In this document: one piece after another, positions 25,813-35,178 of the stretch | Layout of the letters: each line of letters begins with the position of its first letter | Numbering within the stretch: the stretch's first letter is position 1 | Source: Runella rosea | Lineage (GTDB): Bacteria > Bacteroidota > Bacteroidia > Cytophagales > Spirosomataceae | Assembly (NCBI RefSeq): GCF_003325355.1 | Contig: NZ_CP030850.1 | Span: forward strand, 1,860,001 to 1,924,000 | Direction of reading: 5' to 3' | Length of the DNA stretch: 64,000 nt | The notes under the pieces: model-generated | Told to the model about the DNA's origin: nothing | The model's database searches: none | Seen by the model: the letters and a program-made list of their open reading frames with translations, nothing else | Translations under genes and position numbers: made by a program

Positions 25813-26037
25813 TTATTTCTTCTCTCGCAATGGTTTCAGCAGGTATTCTAATCCATTCAATTTAATTTCATAGATCGTTGCCAACAATACCCCCAGCTTA
25901 CCGTTCGGAAAGCCTTCTTTGTGAAACCACACCAAGTAAGGTTCGGGCAAATCACAGAGTAATACTCCTTTGTATTTGCCAAAAGGCATTTGAAAAGTCA
26001 CTAATTCCTTCAAGTAATTTGGATCAAAATCGCTCAT
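25813..26037 (-). CDS. DUF3820-family protein (74 aa)
   Basis: A small soluble protein whose core TFQMPFGKYKGVLLCDLPEPY fits DUF3820, a family described as putative quorum-sensing-regulated virulence factor; its molecular function is not known. Length matches the family. It starts 31 bases after the acylase stop on the same strand and may share its transcript. Confidence 0.85.
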   Translation of the reverse strand: MSDFDPNYLKELVTFQMPFGKYKGVLLCDLPEPYLVWFHKEGFPNGKLGVLLATIYEIKLNGLEYLLKPLREKK

Positions 26038-26068
26038 TAGTTGGCATTCTGTTTAATAAAATAAGGTT

Positions 26069-28249
26069 TTATTGCCCTGGATGATACGTCCGCTCGGCAT
26101 TTTTCAAGACATCTTCTTTGTAAAACAATACATCTTTGAATTTCCCCTGTGCGTACATCGAACCTTGGTCGAAAAAGTGCTTAGAGGCAGGGTCGCCGCT
26201 TTCGCCACCCGCCAACAGCGACTTAGCGGTAATACGAGGGCCAAATTCAACGGCACAAATAAAGCTGTTGCCGCTTACGCCGTAGCGCTTGTTGGTACCT
26301 GGATACGGGCGGCTGTTATACGACGGCAGCATTCCCCACAACGCCGACGCATATTTGACGGGATAACTCGGCTGGTTGTCATCGTATTTGGATTGCACAT
26401 CGCCCGTCAAACGCTGAAAACGGTTGATTTCCCCCCACGGCATTTGCCATTTTCCAAACTTGCCTTTCAGGTCGCTCAGGGTGGAAGCCAAAGGCGCGGT
26501 CAGTTGAGTTAAAGTTGCTTCCGCAGCAAAGCGTTTGGTCATTGTCACTTGGTCAGCTTCGCCTTCGTTGATGTAAAGACGGGTAATGGTCGGCGTCAGT
26601 TTTTGGGCCCATTCGATGGCCACCGTAGTCGCTACAGAATTCTCAGACGTATGATAATCCCAATTTTTCAATAACGTAACCGCCTCATTCAATTGCGAAT
26701 ACAACGAATCGGTTGGCTTCACATTTTTCTCAAACGAACTAACCAACGCGGGCACCAGCACTTCAAACGCCGAAAGGTAAGTGTCATAGCCCGACGCAAT
26801 CACCTTGTCGAGGGTATAACCTGTTCCTTGACTCAGTACTCGAACGGCATTTACCCCCCGAAAATTCTCGCCATCGGGTGCCATGTATGGCGGAAAATTT
26901 TCTTTCTTTGGGCTGTTTACCCCCGCCGCCGTAAAAGGCGTTGAGTTACAATTTTGCAGCCAGCCATTCACGGGATTGTACAAATGAACGGACTCTTCCA
27001 CGGGATGCAGTCCTTTCCATTCAGTTGCGGGCGTGGTGCCATCCATTACTTTCGACCAGTTTAGATTTTTATCACGAATAGGCACATAATTCCCGTGCCA
27101 ATAGGCAATATTTCCTTTGTAGTCCGCAAAAACTGTACTGTTTGAGGTATTGGCTTTGAGGTCCATAATTTTTTTATAGTCTTCAAATCCTTTGGCTTTG
27201 GTGCGCTTCCAGCTCTGAATCAAGCTCGTCATGGAGCGATTATACGACCGCAGACTTACCCATTTGCCGTCGCGCTTGGCCATAATCGGCCCGTGATGCG
27301 TATAATAAGTGTTAAATGTTCTGCTTTTCAGAACATCACCGTCGAGGTATTTAATGGTGATTTTCTTTTCCGTAACGGGCTTAAGTTTTTGGTCATACTC
27401 GTAGAAAAATTTATCACCTTTTTTTGTCACCTTTTCGGCATACATATCAGCTACATCGACGTTACATGAAGTGTGCATCCAGCCGCAATATTTATTAAAA
27501 CCCTGATAAACAAAGAATTGCCCCCAAGTTACGGCCCCGTACGCGTGAAGCCCCTCCTCGCTCACGACTTGCACTTCTGGTCGAAAATAAAACGTTACGT
27601 GGGGATTAATGTACAAAATGGCATTCCCTGAGGCCGTTTTAGAAGGCGCAAATGCGAAGCCATTGGAGCCTGTTTGGTACTCTGGGTCTTTGGGTTCGGC
27701 CAAGGCAGCGGTGGCCTCTCCCGAATAGAAATTCTTCAATTCTGGCACCGTCAACTCTGCCGTGCTGATGGCCCCGATACTGCCATCGGTCCACAATAGT
27801 TGATACCAAGGTTGAAATTTGGTTAGCAATGCTGGCTTTACCTGTGGATTTTTGAGTAAATAGTAATTAATACCATCGGCATAGGCATTTAGCAGTTTTT
27901 TCATCCACGGCTCCGCTTTGTTGTAATCTGCAATCGCTTCCGTGGTATCAATCAACAACTTAATTTGCAAATCATTGTACAAAGCCGACTCTCCTTTTAG
28001 CTCGGCCATTCGGCCCAATTTTTCAATATAATTCAATTCGACGCGTTTAAAATCATCCTCGCATTGGGCGTACAACAATCCAAAAACGGCATCGGCATCC
28101 GACTTGCCGTAGATGTGCGGAATGCCCCAATTGTCGCGAATGATGGTGACGCGGTTTGCCTGCTGCTGATAGCGGGCGATTTCGGCGGGCGTAAATTTTT
28201 GGGCAAATACCGATAACGGTAATAGAAACAGGAGGATAAGGTGCTTCAT
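26069..28249 (-). CDS. Penicillin-acylase-family Ntn hydrolase (726 aa)
   Basis: An exported member of the penicillin acylase family, which cleaves amide bonds of beta-lactams, acyl-homoserine lactones or other acylated amines. Signal peptide MKHLILLFLLPLSVFAQ. The N-terminal alpha chain is followed by the autocatalytic cleavage site TGSNGFAF, where Ser195 would become the beta-chain N-terminal nucleophile, as in the family. About 530 residues follow, with DGDVLKSRTFNTYYTHHGPIM near 310. Substrate cannot be told from sequence. A near-perfect promoter lies about 68-97 bases upstream. The DUF3820 gene follows on the same strand. Confidence 0.9.
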   Translation of the reverse strand: MKHLILLFLLPLSVFAQKFTPAEIARYQQQANRVTIIRDNWGIPHIYGKSDADAVFGLLYAQCEDDFKRVELNYIEKLGRMAELKGESALYNDLQIKLLIDTTEAIADYNKAEPWMKKLLNAYADGINYYLLKNPQVKPALLTKFQPWYQLLWTDGSIGAISTAELTVPELKNFYSGEATAALAEPKDPEYQTGSNGFAFAPSKTASGNAILYINPHVTFYFRPEVQVVSEEGLHAYGAVTWGQFFVYQGFNKYCGWMHTSCNVDVADMYAEKVTKKGDKFFYEYDQKLKPVTEKKITIKYLDGDVLKSRTFNTYYTHHGPIMAKRDGKWVSLRSYNRSMTSLIQSWKRTKAKGFEDYKKIMDLKANTSNSTVFADYKGNIAYWHGNYVPIRDKNLNWSKVMDGTTPATEWKGLHPVEESVHLYNPVNGWLQNCNSTPFTAAGVNSPKKENFPPYMAPDGENFRGVNAVRVLSQGTGYTLDKVIASGYDTYLSAFEVLVPALVSSFEKNVKPTDSLYSQLNEAVTLLKNWDYHTSENSVATTVAIEWAQKLTPTITRLYINEGEADQVTMTKRFAAEATLTQLTAPLASTLSDLKGKFGKWQMPWGEINRFQRLTGDVQSKYDDNQPSYPVKYASALWGMLPSYNSRPYPGTNKRYGVSGNSFICAVEFGPRITAKSLLAGGESGDPASKHFFDQGSMYAQGKFKDVLFYKEDVLKNAERTYHPGQ

Positions 28250-28316
28250 AAGGGTTTTAAAGTAGTTTGATGATGAAAATCAGTCAGGGCTATCCACGTT
28301 TATTTTGTAGATTTAG

Positions 28317-28346
28317 CAAACTTATCAATAACTCTTGCAAGCTCAA
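28317..28346 (-). promoter_or_regulatory. Promoter of the acylase gene
   Basis: On the minus strand, TTG (28344-28346) is followed by 19 bases and then TAAGTTTG (28317-28324), an exact TAnnTTTG. Spacing fits the Bacteroidota -33/-7 pattern. The transcript would start about 60 bases before the acylase ATG. Confidence 0.55.
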
Positions 28347-28371
28347 AAGAAATTAGGGCTGGTTTTTTATT

Positions 28372-30873
28372 ATGGCAGTCAATCCTTATCCATTTCTAGG
28401 CCTTTCGGATGCTGAAATCGAAGACTCCTTAGAAAAAAACGGAAACAATGCACTCCAAAAAGGTGACAACGATGTTTGGTGGCAAGCGCTCAAAGAAGCA
28501 GCTACCGAGCCGATGTTTCTGCTCTTGGTCGCGTGTACCATTATTTATTTTTCGTTGGGCGAATTGTCGGAAGGCTTCTTTATGTTGGGGGCCATATTAC
28601 TGGTTTCGGCCATCTCTTTTTATCAGGACTCCCGCAGTAAAAAAGCCCTAGAAGCCCTAAAAGCATACACGCAGTCGGCCGCGACGGTGATTCGAAACAA
28701 TCAGTTAGTCGAAATTCCCGTCGATGAGTTGGTCATCGGCGATACCGTCGTAGCCTCAGAGGGAGAACTCATTCCTGCCGACGGCAAACTACGGCAAATC
28801 AACGATTTCTCCGTCAACGAATCACTGCTGACGGGCGAAGCCTTTGCCATTCAAAAAGAGCTTAATTCCGACGAAAATGGGCATGTCTACCGAGGTTCAT
28901 TAGTGCAATCTGGACAGTGTGTTTTTGAAGTAACGGCCGTGGGGAAGCAATCAAAATTGGGGCAAATCGGCCAATCGCTCAGTGAAATTCAATCCGAAAA
29001 AACACCTTTACAAATACAAATTGAGAATTTTGTCAAAAAAATGGCCGCCGTTGGCGTAGTGGTTTTCCTGATTATTTGGGGGATTAATTATTTGCAATCG
29101 CGCAATATTTTAGAAAGTTTGCTCAAAGGGTTGACCATCGCTATGTCGGTACTCCCCGAAGAAATTCCCGTGGCATTTGCTTCATTTATGGCCTTGGGCG
29201 CTTGGCGATTGATGCAGCAGGGCGTCATTGTCAAACAAACCCAAACCGTGGAAGCGCTGGGTTCGGCCACGGTGTTATGCACCGATAAAACGGGCACCAT
29301 TACCGAAAACAAAATGGAATTGCATCAAATATATGTGATGCAAACCAACCAAGTTGCTCAAAGCGGCCATTGGGATTCGGCCGCCGCACAAGAGCTCATC
29401 ACCACTGCCATGTGGGCCAGCGAACCCGCCCCCTTTGACCCCATGGAAAAGGCCCTGCATCAGGCATACACATCTATTACTGCCACCGACGAGCGCCCAC
29501 TGTTTAAATTTATTCATGAATATCCGTTGTCGGGCAAACCCCCAATGATGACGCATCTCTTTGAAAATGAGTCAGGAAAACGTATCATTGCTTGTAAAGG
29601 AGCACCCGAGGCCATCATTCAACATTCTTCCGTTTCAAACGAGCAAAAAGCCATCATCTTCCAACAAGTCGCCGACTTTGCTGCAGAGGGATACCGGGTG
29701 TTGGGCGTAGGAACAACCGATTTTACTGGTAATGATTTTCCCAAAAATCAACAGGATTTCGAGTTTCGATTTTTAGGATTAGTAGGATTTTATGACCCGC
29801 CCAAACGTAACATTTCCAAAGTTTTCAAGCAATTTTATGACGCTGGTATTCAAGTCAAAATCATCACGGGTGACAATTCACTCACGACCGCTTCCATTGC
29901 TAAACAAGCCCATTTTAAGAGCAAGCTCCCTCCCATCACGGGCGACGAATTGCTTAAACTAAGTCCCGAAGAGCAGGCCGATAAAATCAGCAAAGCGAGC
30001 ATCTTTACCCGTATGTTTCCCGAAGCCAAGCTTAAAATTATCAATACTTTAAAAGACCAACACCAAATCGTGGGCATGACGGGCGACGGCGTCAACGACG
30101 GCCCAGCCCTCAAGGCAGCCCACATCGGAATTGCAATGGGAAAACGTGGCTCAGAAATCGCCAAACAGGCCTCTTCGTTGATTTTGGTGGATGATGATTT
30201 CGGTAAAATGGTAGATGCCGTCGCGATGGGGAGAAAAATTTACACCAATCTCAAAAAAGCCATTCAATACATCATATCCATACACATCCCCATCATTCTG
30301 ACGGTAGCGTTGCCGCTGATTTTGGGCTGGATTTATCCATCCATTTTTACGCCCGTACACGTAATTTTTCTAGAACTCATCATGGGGCCGACCTGCTCCA
30401 TTGTTTACGAAAATGAGCCCTTAGAAAGAAACGCCATGAAGCAGCCACCCAGGGCGCTCACGGACACATTCCTAAACCTCAAAGAGTTATCTATCAGCAT
30501 TGTACAAGGCTTATTTATTACGCTAGGCACTTTGTTTTCCTACCGCTATTCGGTCGCAGAAGGCTATGACGAAAACCTGACCCGGACCATGGTTTTTGTG
30601 ACGTTGGTTATGGCTAATGTATTTTTAACGCTGGTCAACCGCTCGTTTCAGGAATCTATTTTTACCACTTTTCGGTACAAAAACAACCTATTGGTTGGGG
30701 TCATTGGTATCACGATTTTACTACTTGCAGCGCTCGTCTACGTCCCTGTTTTTGCGGACTTTTTCAAACTAACGCCCCTCGCCTTCCCTCAGGTAGGAAT
30801 CGCCGCTTTGGTAGGTTTCGGGTCAGTAATTTGGTTTGAAGGATATAAGTGGATACGTAGGCAAAAGCCGTAA
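28372..30873 (+). CDS. Cation-translocating P-type ATPase (833 aa)
   Basis: A P-type ion pump with all core motifs: the cation-transporter N-terminus, actuator TGE loop (LLTGEAFAIQKE near 165), phosphorylation site CTDKTGTITEN (Asp near 306), nucleotide-binding domain, and hinge GDGVNDGPALKAAHIGIAMG near 572. The helix-4 motif PEEIPVAF and helix-6 GPTCSIVYENEP place it with the Ca2+/P2-type branch and not with heavy-metal P1B pumps (no CPC motif, no N-terminal metal-binding domain). The ion could be Ca2+, Na+ or other; not resolvable here. It ends at a long hairpin shared with the convergent Ada-like gene. Confidence 0.92.
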   Translation: MAVNPYPFLGLSDAEIEDSLEKNGNNALQKGDNDVWWQALKEAATEPMFLLLVACTIIYFSLGELSEGFFMLGAILLVSAISFYQDSRSKKALEALKAYTQSAATVIRNNQLVEIPVDELVIGDTVVASEGELIPADGKLRQINDFSVNESLLTGEAFAIQKELNSDENGHVYRGSLVQSGQCVFEVTAVGKQSKLGQIGQSLSEIQSEKTPLQIQIENFVKKMAAVGVVVFLIIWGINYLQSRNILESLLKGLTIAMSVLPEEIPVAFASFMALGAWRLMQQGVIVKQTQTVEALGSATVLCTDKTGTITENKMELHQIYVMQTNQVAQSGHWDSAAAQELITTAMWASEPAPFDPMEKALHQAYTSITATDERPLFKFIHEYPLSGKPPMMTHLFENESGKRIIACKGAPEAIIQHSSVSNEQKAIIFQQVADFAAEGYRVLGVGTTDFTGNDFPKNQQDFEFRFLGLVGFYDPPKRNISKVFKQFYDAGIQVKIITGDNSLTTASIAKQAHFKSKLPPITGDELLKLSPEEQADKISKASIFTRMFPEAKLKIINTLKDQHQIVGMTGDGVNDGPALKAAHIGIAMGKRGSEIAKQASSLILVDDDFGKMVDAVAMGRKIYTNLKKAIQYIISIHIPIILTVALPLILGWIYPSIFTPVHVIFLELIMGPTCSIVYENEPLERNAMKQPPRALTDTFLNLKELSISIVQGLFITLGTLFSYRYSVAEGYDENLTRTMVFVTLVMANVFLTLVNRSFQESIFTTFRYKNNLLVGVIGITILLLAALVYVPVFADFFKLTPLAFPQVGIAALVGFGSVIWFEGYKWIRRQKP

Positions 30874-30879
30874 TCATCA

Positions 30880-30926
30880 AGTTTTGAGAAACGGCACGCG
30901 CATCAGTGTCGCGGTTTCTCAAAACT
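30880..30926. terminator. Long hairpin shared by two convergent genes
   Basis: AGTTTTGAGAAAC (30880-30892) pairs with GTTTCTCAAAACT (30914-30926), a perfect 13-base stem with a structured 21-base loop. There is no T run on either strand, and the right arm overlaps the last codons of the Ada-like gene. It may act as a transcript end or a mRNA-stabilising structure for both genes. Confidence 0.5.
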
Positions 30927-31191
30927 GCAAGTCTCGTTCTTTTTTCCAATCCTGATATTCTTTCGGCATACAGTGTCCACAGGGTCGGTAACCATGCTGC
31001 AATGCCTCTTCTTCGTTCTTAAAAAAAACGCGGTTTTGAGGTTTGAGTCTTTTGCCCGACGCGCAGGTAAGCTGTCCGTAAATTTTTAAGTGACAATTGC
31101 CACCAAGACAGATTTCACCCGTACCAATCAACGCTGAAAGCATTCTCAATCGTCCAAAAACATTACGGCCCAACTCTGTGTATTTTCTCAT
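30919..31191 (-). CDS. Ada-type zinc-binding domain protein (90 aa)
   Basis: A stand-alone copy of the Ada N-terminal metal-binding domain: cysteines in CLGGNC, LTCASGKR and YRPCGHCMP spaced as in Ada, where the zinc-bound cysteine takes up methyl from DNA phosphotriesters. No methyltransferase or AraC domain is attached. Its start overlaps the stop of the oxygenase gene by 4 bases (31188-31191), so both are made together. The role as an alkylation-damage sensor or accessory is inference. Confidence 0.82.
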   Translation of the reverse strand: MRKYTELGRNVFGRLRMLSALIGTGEICLGGNCHLKIYGQLTCASGKRLKPQNRVFFKNEEEALQHGYRPCGHCMPKEYQDWKKERDLQF

Positions 31192-31895
31192 TTTGCGTCA
31201 TGAAAAATGATTCCAACATTGTAGCGTTGTCCCGCCAATACTTCACTGACACCGTGCCGCATGGCCGTTCGATAGTACCCTTTTGTACCTAAAACGGGTC
31301 TAAAATTAGTCGTAAAAACCAGCATTTGACCCTGAGTCGGACGAAGTACAATTGCCTTGGACTGCATTCGGGGGCGCTGTTCGGTCATAACAAATTCGCC
31401 GCCTTTGTAGTCTTTTTCGGAGTCAGTTAGAAATAACACCGCTTGAAAAGGGAAATACACTTCTCCGTATAAATCCTGATGCAAGGTATTAAAGTCTCCA
31501 TTCTTGTATTTAAGAATCAGCGGAGTGGGCCGAAGTTGCCCCTTTTGGTGACATAATTCTAAAAACCTACTGAGCGTTTCGGGATAATGTACAGGAATGC
31601 CCAATTTACGCATCCAATCGTTGGCAACGGGAGCCAAATACGGATATAATCCATTGCGAAGTTGGTCGATAACGGCGGGTAGCGGGTATGAAAAATACTT
31701 ATATTCCCCAAGGCCGAAATTATACCGTTTCATATCAATTACGCTGCGATACGCTTCGGGGGTCTCGTACATTTCAATTAACGCGTGACATACTTCGGGA
31801 GACACCACGTCAGAAAAAAAAGCGAAGCCCTTTTGACTCAGTGATTCAATGGCTTCGCTCCAGTTGAGGCTGGAAAGAGGAACTATTGGTTGCAT
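31188..31895 (-). CDS. 2OG-Fe(II) dioxygenase (235 aa)
   Basis: A jelly-roll oxygenase that uses iron and 2-oxoglutarate. Ligands are His139 and Asp141 (LHQDLYG) and His214 (RHGVSEV), with Arg224 (QRYNVGIIF) for 2-oxoglutarate. The type resembles prolyl-hydroxylase-like and AlkB-like proteins; the substrate is not readable. Its coupling to an Ada zinc-domain protein by a 4-base overlap suggests nucleic-acid alkylation repair, which remains inference. A short hairpin (GTTCTTTT...AAAAGAAC, 31905-31926) lies just before the start. The coathanger gene at 31975 ends upstream. Confidence 0.85.
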   Translation of the reverse strand: MQPIVPLSSLNWSEAIESLSQKGFAFFSDVVSPEVCHALIEMYETPEAYRSVIDMKRYNFGLGEYKYFSYPLPAVIDQLRNGLYPYLAPVANDWMRKLGIPVHYPETLSRFLELCHQKGQLRPTPLILKYKNGDFNTLHQDLYGEVYFPFQAVLFLTDSEKDYKGGEFVMTEQRPRMQSKAIVLRPTQGQMLVFTTNFRPVLGTKGYYRTAMRHGVSEVLAGQRYNVGIIFHDAK

Positions 31896-31974
31896 TATTT
31901 ATCGGTTCTTTTTTCAACAAAAGAACGTGAAAGCCGACAGCCCAACAATCCGTTTCTTGCGGAATGTGTGAAGG

Positions 31975-34900
31975 TTAGGGACACCCGCTGATTTGGGCCC
32001 GAAACACCGCCCCTTGACTTGTATTGAAGCCCGGATTCAGTTCAACAAACCGTTTGGCATCGTAAAGCACATTCGACGTACTTGCCACGCTCGCCGTCGA
32101 AACCAGCATTCCTTCTTGCTGGGTACTTGCTCCTGCCACCGTTGGTCCGTTTACCACCCGCTTGGTTTCCACAAAAATATCATCTACGCCCAACTCGTCG
32201 CGGCTACCGCTCGTAACAACCTTTCGATAATAACGCCAAAGTAATTGGATGTAAGGCTGATTCATTAGTGCAACAGGCAATTTTACTTCAAATACCGCGC
32301 TATCGCCCACAAGCCCCCGATTATACTCTATTACCTGATTACTTTCATTTAACAAATCTACAAAATCCACAATATCGCCGATACGATACTGTAAACGAAT
32401 CGCATGTTGCTGTGCACCTATTGATTTAGTACGCCCTTTCCACCGAATTATTATTTCACTTTTGTTCTGTGTGCTTAAAGCTAAAATAGCCCCCCCAAGC
32501 TTTGCCCCCGGATAACCCGTATTTCCATTATCAGTATTAATAAATGAAACCCCTTCTGCATTTAATCCTTTAATACGGGTTCGTGATGTCAAATTATATA
32601 ACCCAGTTGTAAAACCAACTATAGCCGAATTAACCCCAGGGTCAGAATCTTCCATATACACAAACTTCATATTAGCTGGACTTGTTCCTGCGGCTGAAAC
32701 ATCCGACCATTCTTTGAAACTATACCCACACGCACCTTCCAAACTTGCCGCTACTGGTACTGGGTTCTCAGAAAGAATCATTACCTCGAAAACCGCCGTA
32801 TACACAATACCAGGTGTCACGGTCAAAACAGAATCTGTACTGGTTGTTGCATTGTAAGACCAATGTTTAAATTTATAACCTGTTTTTCCGTAAGCCCGCA
32901 GTTGTACGGGAATGCCGTTGTAATACCTTCCTGTCCAAGGGTAAGGCGTAGAACTGACGCCGGGCGTCGTTGGTAAAATGTCAATGGTGTTTACTTTCAC
33001 GTAACCGTGGTCAGGATTAGATACATTGACCGTCAGGTCGTACTGACCGCTGATGCCAAATTTCCCCTGAATCTGTCCTCGTTGATTGTTGGGACGCTGT
33101 TGAATAAAATTAATACAGTCGTTGATTTTAGTTAACCACTCGGTGCTACTAGCCAGTGTTTTCCAACGGTCGAGGTGGGCCGGAATTTCGGCGCTGATAC
33201 CGTCGCGTTTGGCATTGACGAGTTGCGTGAGGTGGGCGGGTAGGAAGGCCGTATTCATCAAATCGGCAAAACGATTGATGAACGCAAACTTAAATGTCTC
33301 ATTCAGCAATAATTTACCCAACAAAAACCCCGGGCTGCCAACGGTCCCAATGGTTGAGGCAATCGAAAGTCGGTTTTGGGTAGGCTCCGTCATGGCGTGG
33401 TCGGTATCGTAGAGGCTCCACCGCCACCGTCCGTCATGACCATAGGCTGCATTGGAGTTGTAGGGAGTTCTCAAACGCCAAAGTTTGATGTTGTTGGGGC
33501 CCCAATCCCAGTTGTTGTAGTAAATCTCCGCAATCTCATAATCTATAAAACTCTCCACATCCATTTGGGTCTTAATGTAGTTATAATGCGTCGCGTTGGA
33601 GATATTGTTTACGTTGATATAATTGAGCATGGCGTCGTAGTGCTGTGTGTCACCTTCGTCTACCTCCGTCCCTATCACGTCCAGATTGTCGGCATCTACT
33701 CCGTATTTTTGGGCATAATAATGCTTATCCTGTCGTTGGCGCAAGTTATGAATGCCCCAATATTCTCCGTTCAAAAACAGAATGGAAGGCCTATACGCCT
33801 GAATATCCATCTTCAGGTGTGCCACCGACCCGTGGATGAAAGCATCTTTAAATAATGTTCCCGCATAATCATTCCCCGAATTTCGCAAGATAAACGTTTT
33901 GTACTCCGAATAGGGCAAATCAGGAAATATTGAGTTTTCGATGGTTTTATATTGATCGGTGCCGTAGATTCTCAGTGACTTAAACCGATACCCGCGCGAC
34001 CAACCGCCGTGGATTCGAAGGCCTATATCTTGTTTGTAAACCACCGTATCAGACTCAATAATTTCAAAATGAGATGCTCGTTCGGCCGCTTCGCCCGTTC
34101 GGCGGTAGTTGGCAGGATTATCGGTATCGGGGCCTTGATTCGGGTTAGCCAACCGCCAATTATCAAAATCAATCCCGGGTACATAAATCCCGTTGTAGTA
34201 ATCAAACAATCCATCTTCTTGCGACATGATTGACACCACAGGCAGCGTAAATTTATTGGCTCCACTCGGCGAAAAGAAAAACGAACTCGACGTAATCTCG
34301 CTCGGCAATGCCCCAGGCTTCACAGCTATTGCCCTGACAATCTTACCCTTATAGATGGGAGATGCAGGCAAATAATTCAACATTTGACTATGAGTGCTCG
34401 CCATCATGCTGATTTTGTTGGGCATACTTGAAGGGTCTACCACCGATATTGAGCTCGTGTATTTGTAGGATTGATAGGTCTGATACAGACTAGGTCCCGG
34501 AAATGCATTGCGGTATTCGTAGTTTTGGGGCGTCAGTTTTGTAGAATCGGGCACAGAGCCGTCGATGGTATAATAGATTTTAACGCTTGGGTCGGGATGA
34601 TTCATGGATAGCATGAACGAGCTGTTATAAAATCCACCTGAATGAGAAAACGCAGGAGCAGCCAACAACTCATTGTAGCTATTGGCCTCAACGTTGGTCG
34701 CTCCGGGCGATGCAGGTTTAAAATACTTCAGGCCCACTCCACCGTTGGGCAACCGACCGTAAGAAATATCCATCGGCTGAGGTCCGAACGAAAGGCTATC
34801 TATAATCGTAACGCCGTCATCATCCACCAACGCTACCCGCTCTCCATCGGCTGACAGCGAAAAACTCGTGTGGTTAGCCCCCCTTGACACGGTACTGCTC

Positions 34901-35178
34901 GCCCATATGACCAAGTATCCGTTGGCAGGTACAACCACTTGTCCAGGGGTGGTTGAAAAACGAAATTTCATCAAATTAGAATACGTATCTGTCATGTAAA
35001 AACCTGCCAAATCAACGGGGCTACCGCTTGAATTATACAACTCAATCCAATCCGAATATTCGCCAGCATTATCAGTAATGGTATTCTGATTGGAAGCCAT
35101 CACTTCATTTATTTTCACTTGTGCGCACAGGCTGGTGATATGCAGAAAAAAAATCAATCCAAATAAAAAATGTTTCAT
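31975..35178 (-). CDS. CotH-kinase-like surface protein 1 with lamin-tail domain (1067 aa)
   Basis: The ATG at 35176-35178 gives a signal peptide (KHFLFGLIFFLHITSLCAQ). Domains in order: lamin-tail domain (about 20-135, VKINEVMASNQNTITDNAGE-like, ISYGRLPNGG), chitobiase-C-like beta domain (about 195-250, PDPSVKIYYTIDGSVPDS), CotH core (about 330-690, IGLRIHGGWSRGYRFKSLRIYG and WSLYDTDHAM), a beta repeat (YDLTVNVSNPDHGYV near 735 and GYKFKHWSYN), and a C-terminal sandwich ending VLYDAKRFVELNPGFN and GCP, the 3-coathanger-stack style. CotH proteins are atypical kinases that phosphorylate coat proteins in spores; here the role is unknown. It is separated from copy 2 by 693 bases. Confidence 0.85.
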   Translation of the reverse strand: MKHFLFGLIFFLHITSLCAQVKINEVMASNQNTITDNAGEYSDWIELYNSSGSPVDLAGFYMTDTYSNLMKFRFSTTPGQVVVPANGYLVIWASSTVSRGANHTSFSLSADGERVALVDDDGVTIIDSLSFGPQPMDISYGRLPNGGVGLKYFKPASPGATNVEANSYNELLAAPAFSHSGGFYNSSFMLSMNHPDPSVKIYYTIDGSVPDSTKLTPQNYEYRNAFPGPSLYQTYQSYKYTSSISVVDPSSMPNKISMMASTHSQMLNYLPASPIYKGKIVRAIAVKPGALPSEITSSSFFFSPSGANKFTLPVVSIMSQEDGLFDYYNGIYVPGIDFDNWRLANPNQGPDTDNPANYRRTGEAAERASHFEIIESDTVVYKQDIGLRIHGGWSRGYRFKSLRIYGTDQYKTIENSIFPDLPYSEYKTFILRNSGNDYAGTLFKDAFIHGSVAHLKMDIQAYRPSILFLNGEYWGIHNLRQRQDKHYYAQKYGVDADNLDVIGTEVDEGDTQHYDAMLNYINVNNISNATHYNYIKTQMDVESFIDYEIAEIYYNNWDWGPNNIKLWRLRTPYNSNAAYGHDGRWRWSLYDTDHAMTEPTQNRLSIASTIGTVGSPGFLLGKLLLNETFKFAFINRFADLMNTAFLPAHLTQLVNAKRDGISAEIPAHLDRWKTLASSTEWLTKINDCINFIQQRPNNQRGQIQGKFGISGQYDLTVNVSNPDHGYVKVNTIDILPTTPGVSSTPYPWTGRYYNGIPVQLRAYGKTGYKFKHWSYNATTSTDSVLTVTPGIVYTAVFEVMILSENPVPVAASLEGACGYSFKEWSDVSAAGTSPANMKFVYMEDSDPGVNSAIVGFTTGLYNLTSRTRIKGLNAEGVSFINTDNGNTGYPGAKLGGAILALSTQNKSEIIIRWKGRTKSIGAQQHAIRLQYRIGDIVDFVDLLNESNQVIEYNRGLVGDSAVFEVKLPVALMNQPYIQLLWRYYRKVVTSGSRDELGVDDIFVETKRVVNGPTVAGASTQQEGMLVSTASVASTSNVLYDAKRFVELNPGFNTSQGAVFRAQISGCP

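Noticed and set aside
28372-30873. Heavy-metal (P1B) ATPase linked to the metal-resistance zone
   Set aside because: No CPC motif and no metal-binding N-terminal domains; helix-4 PEEIP fits the P2 branch.
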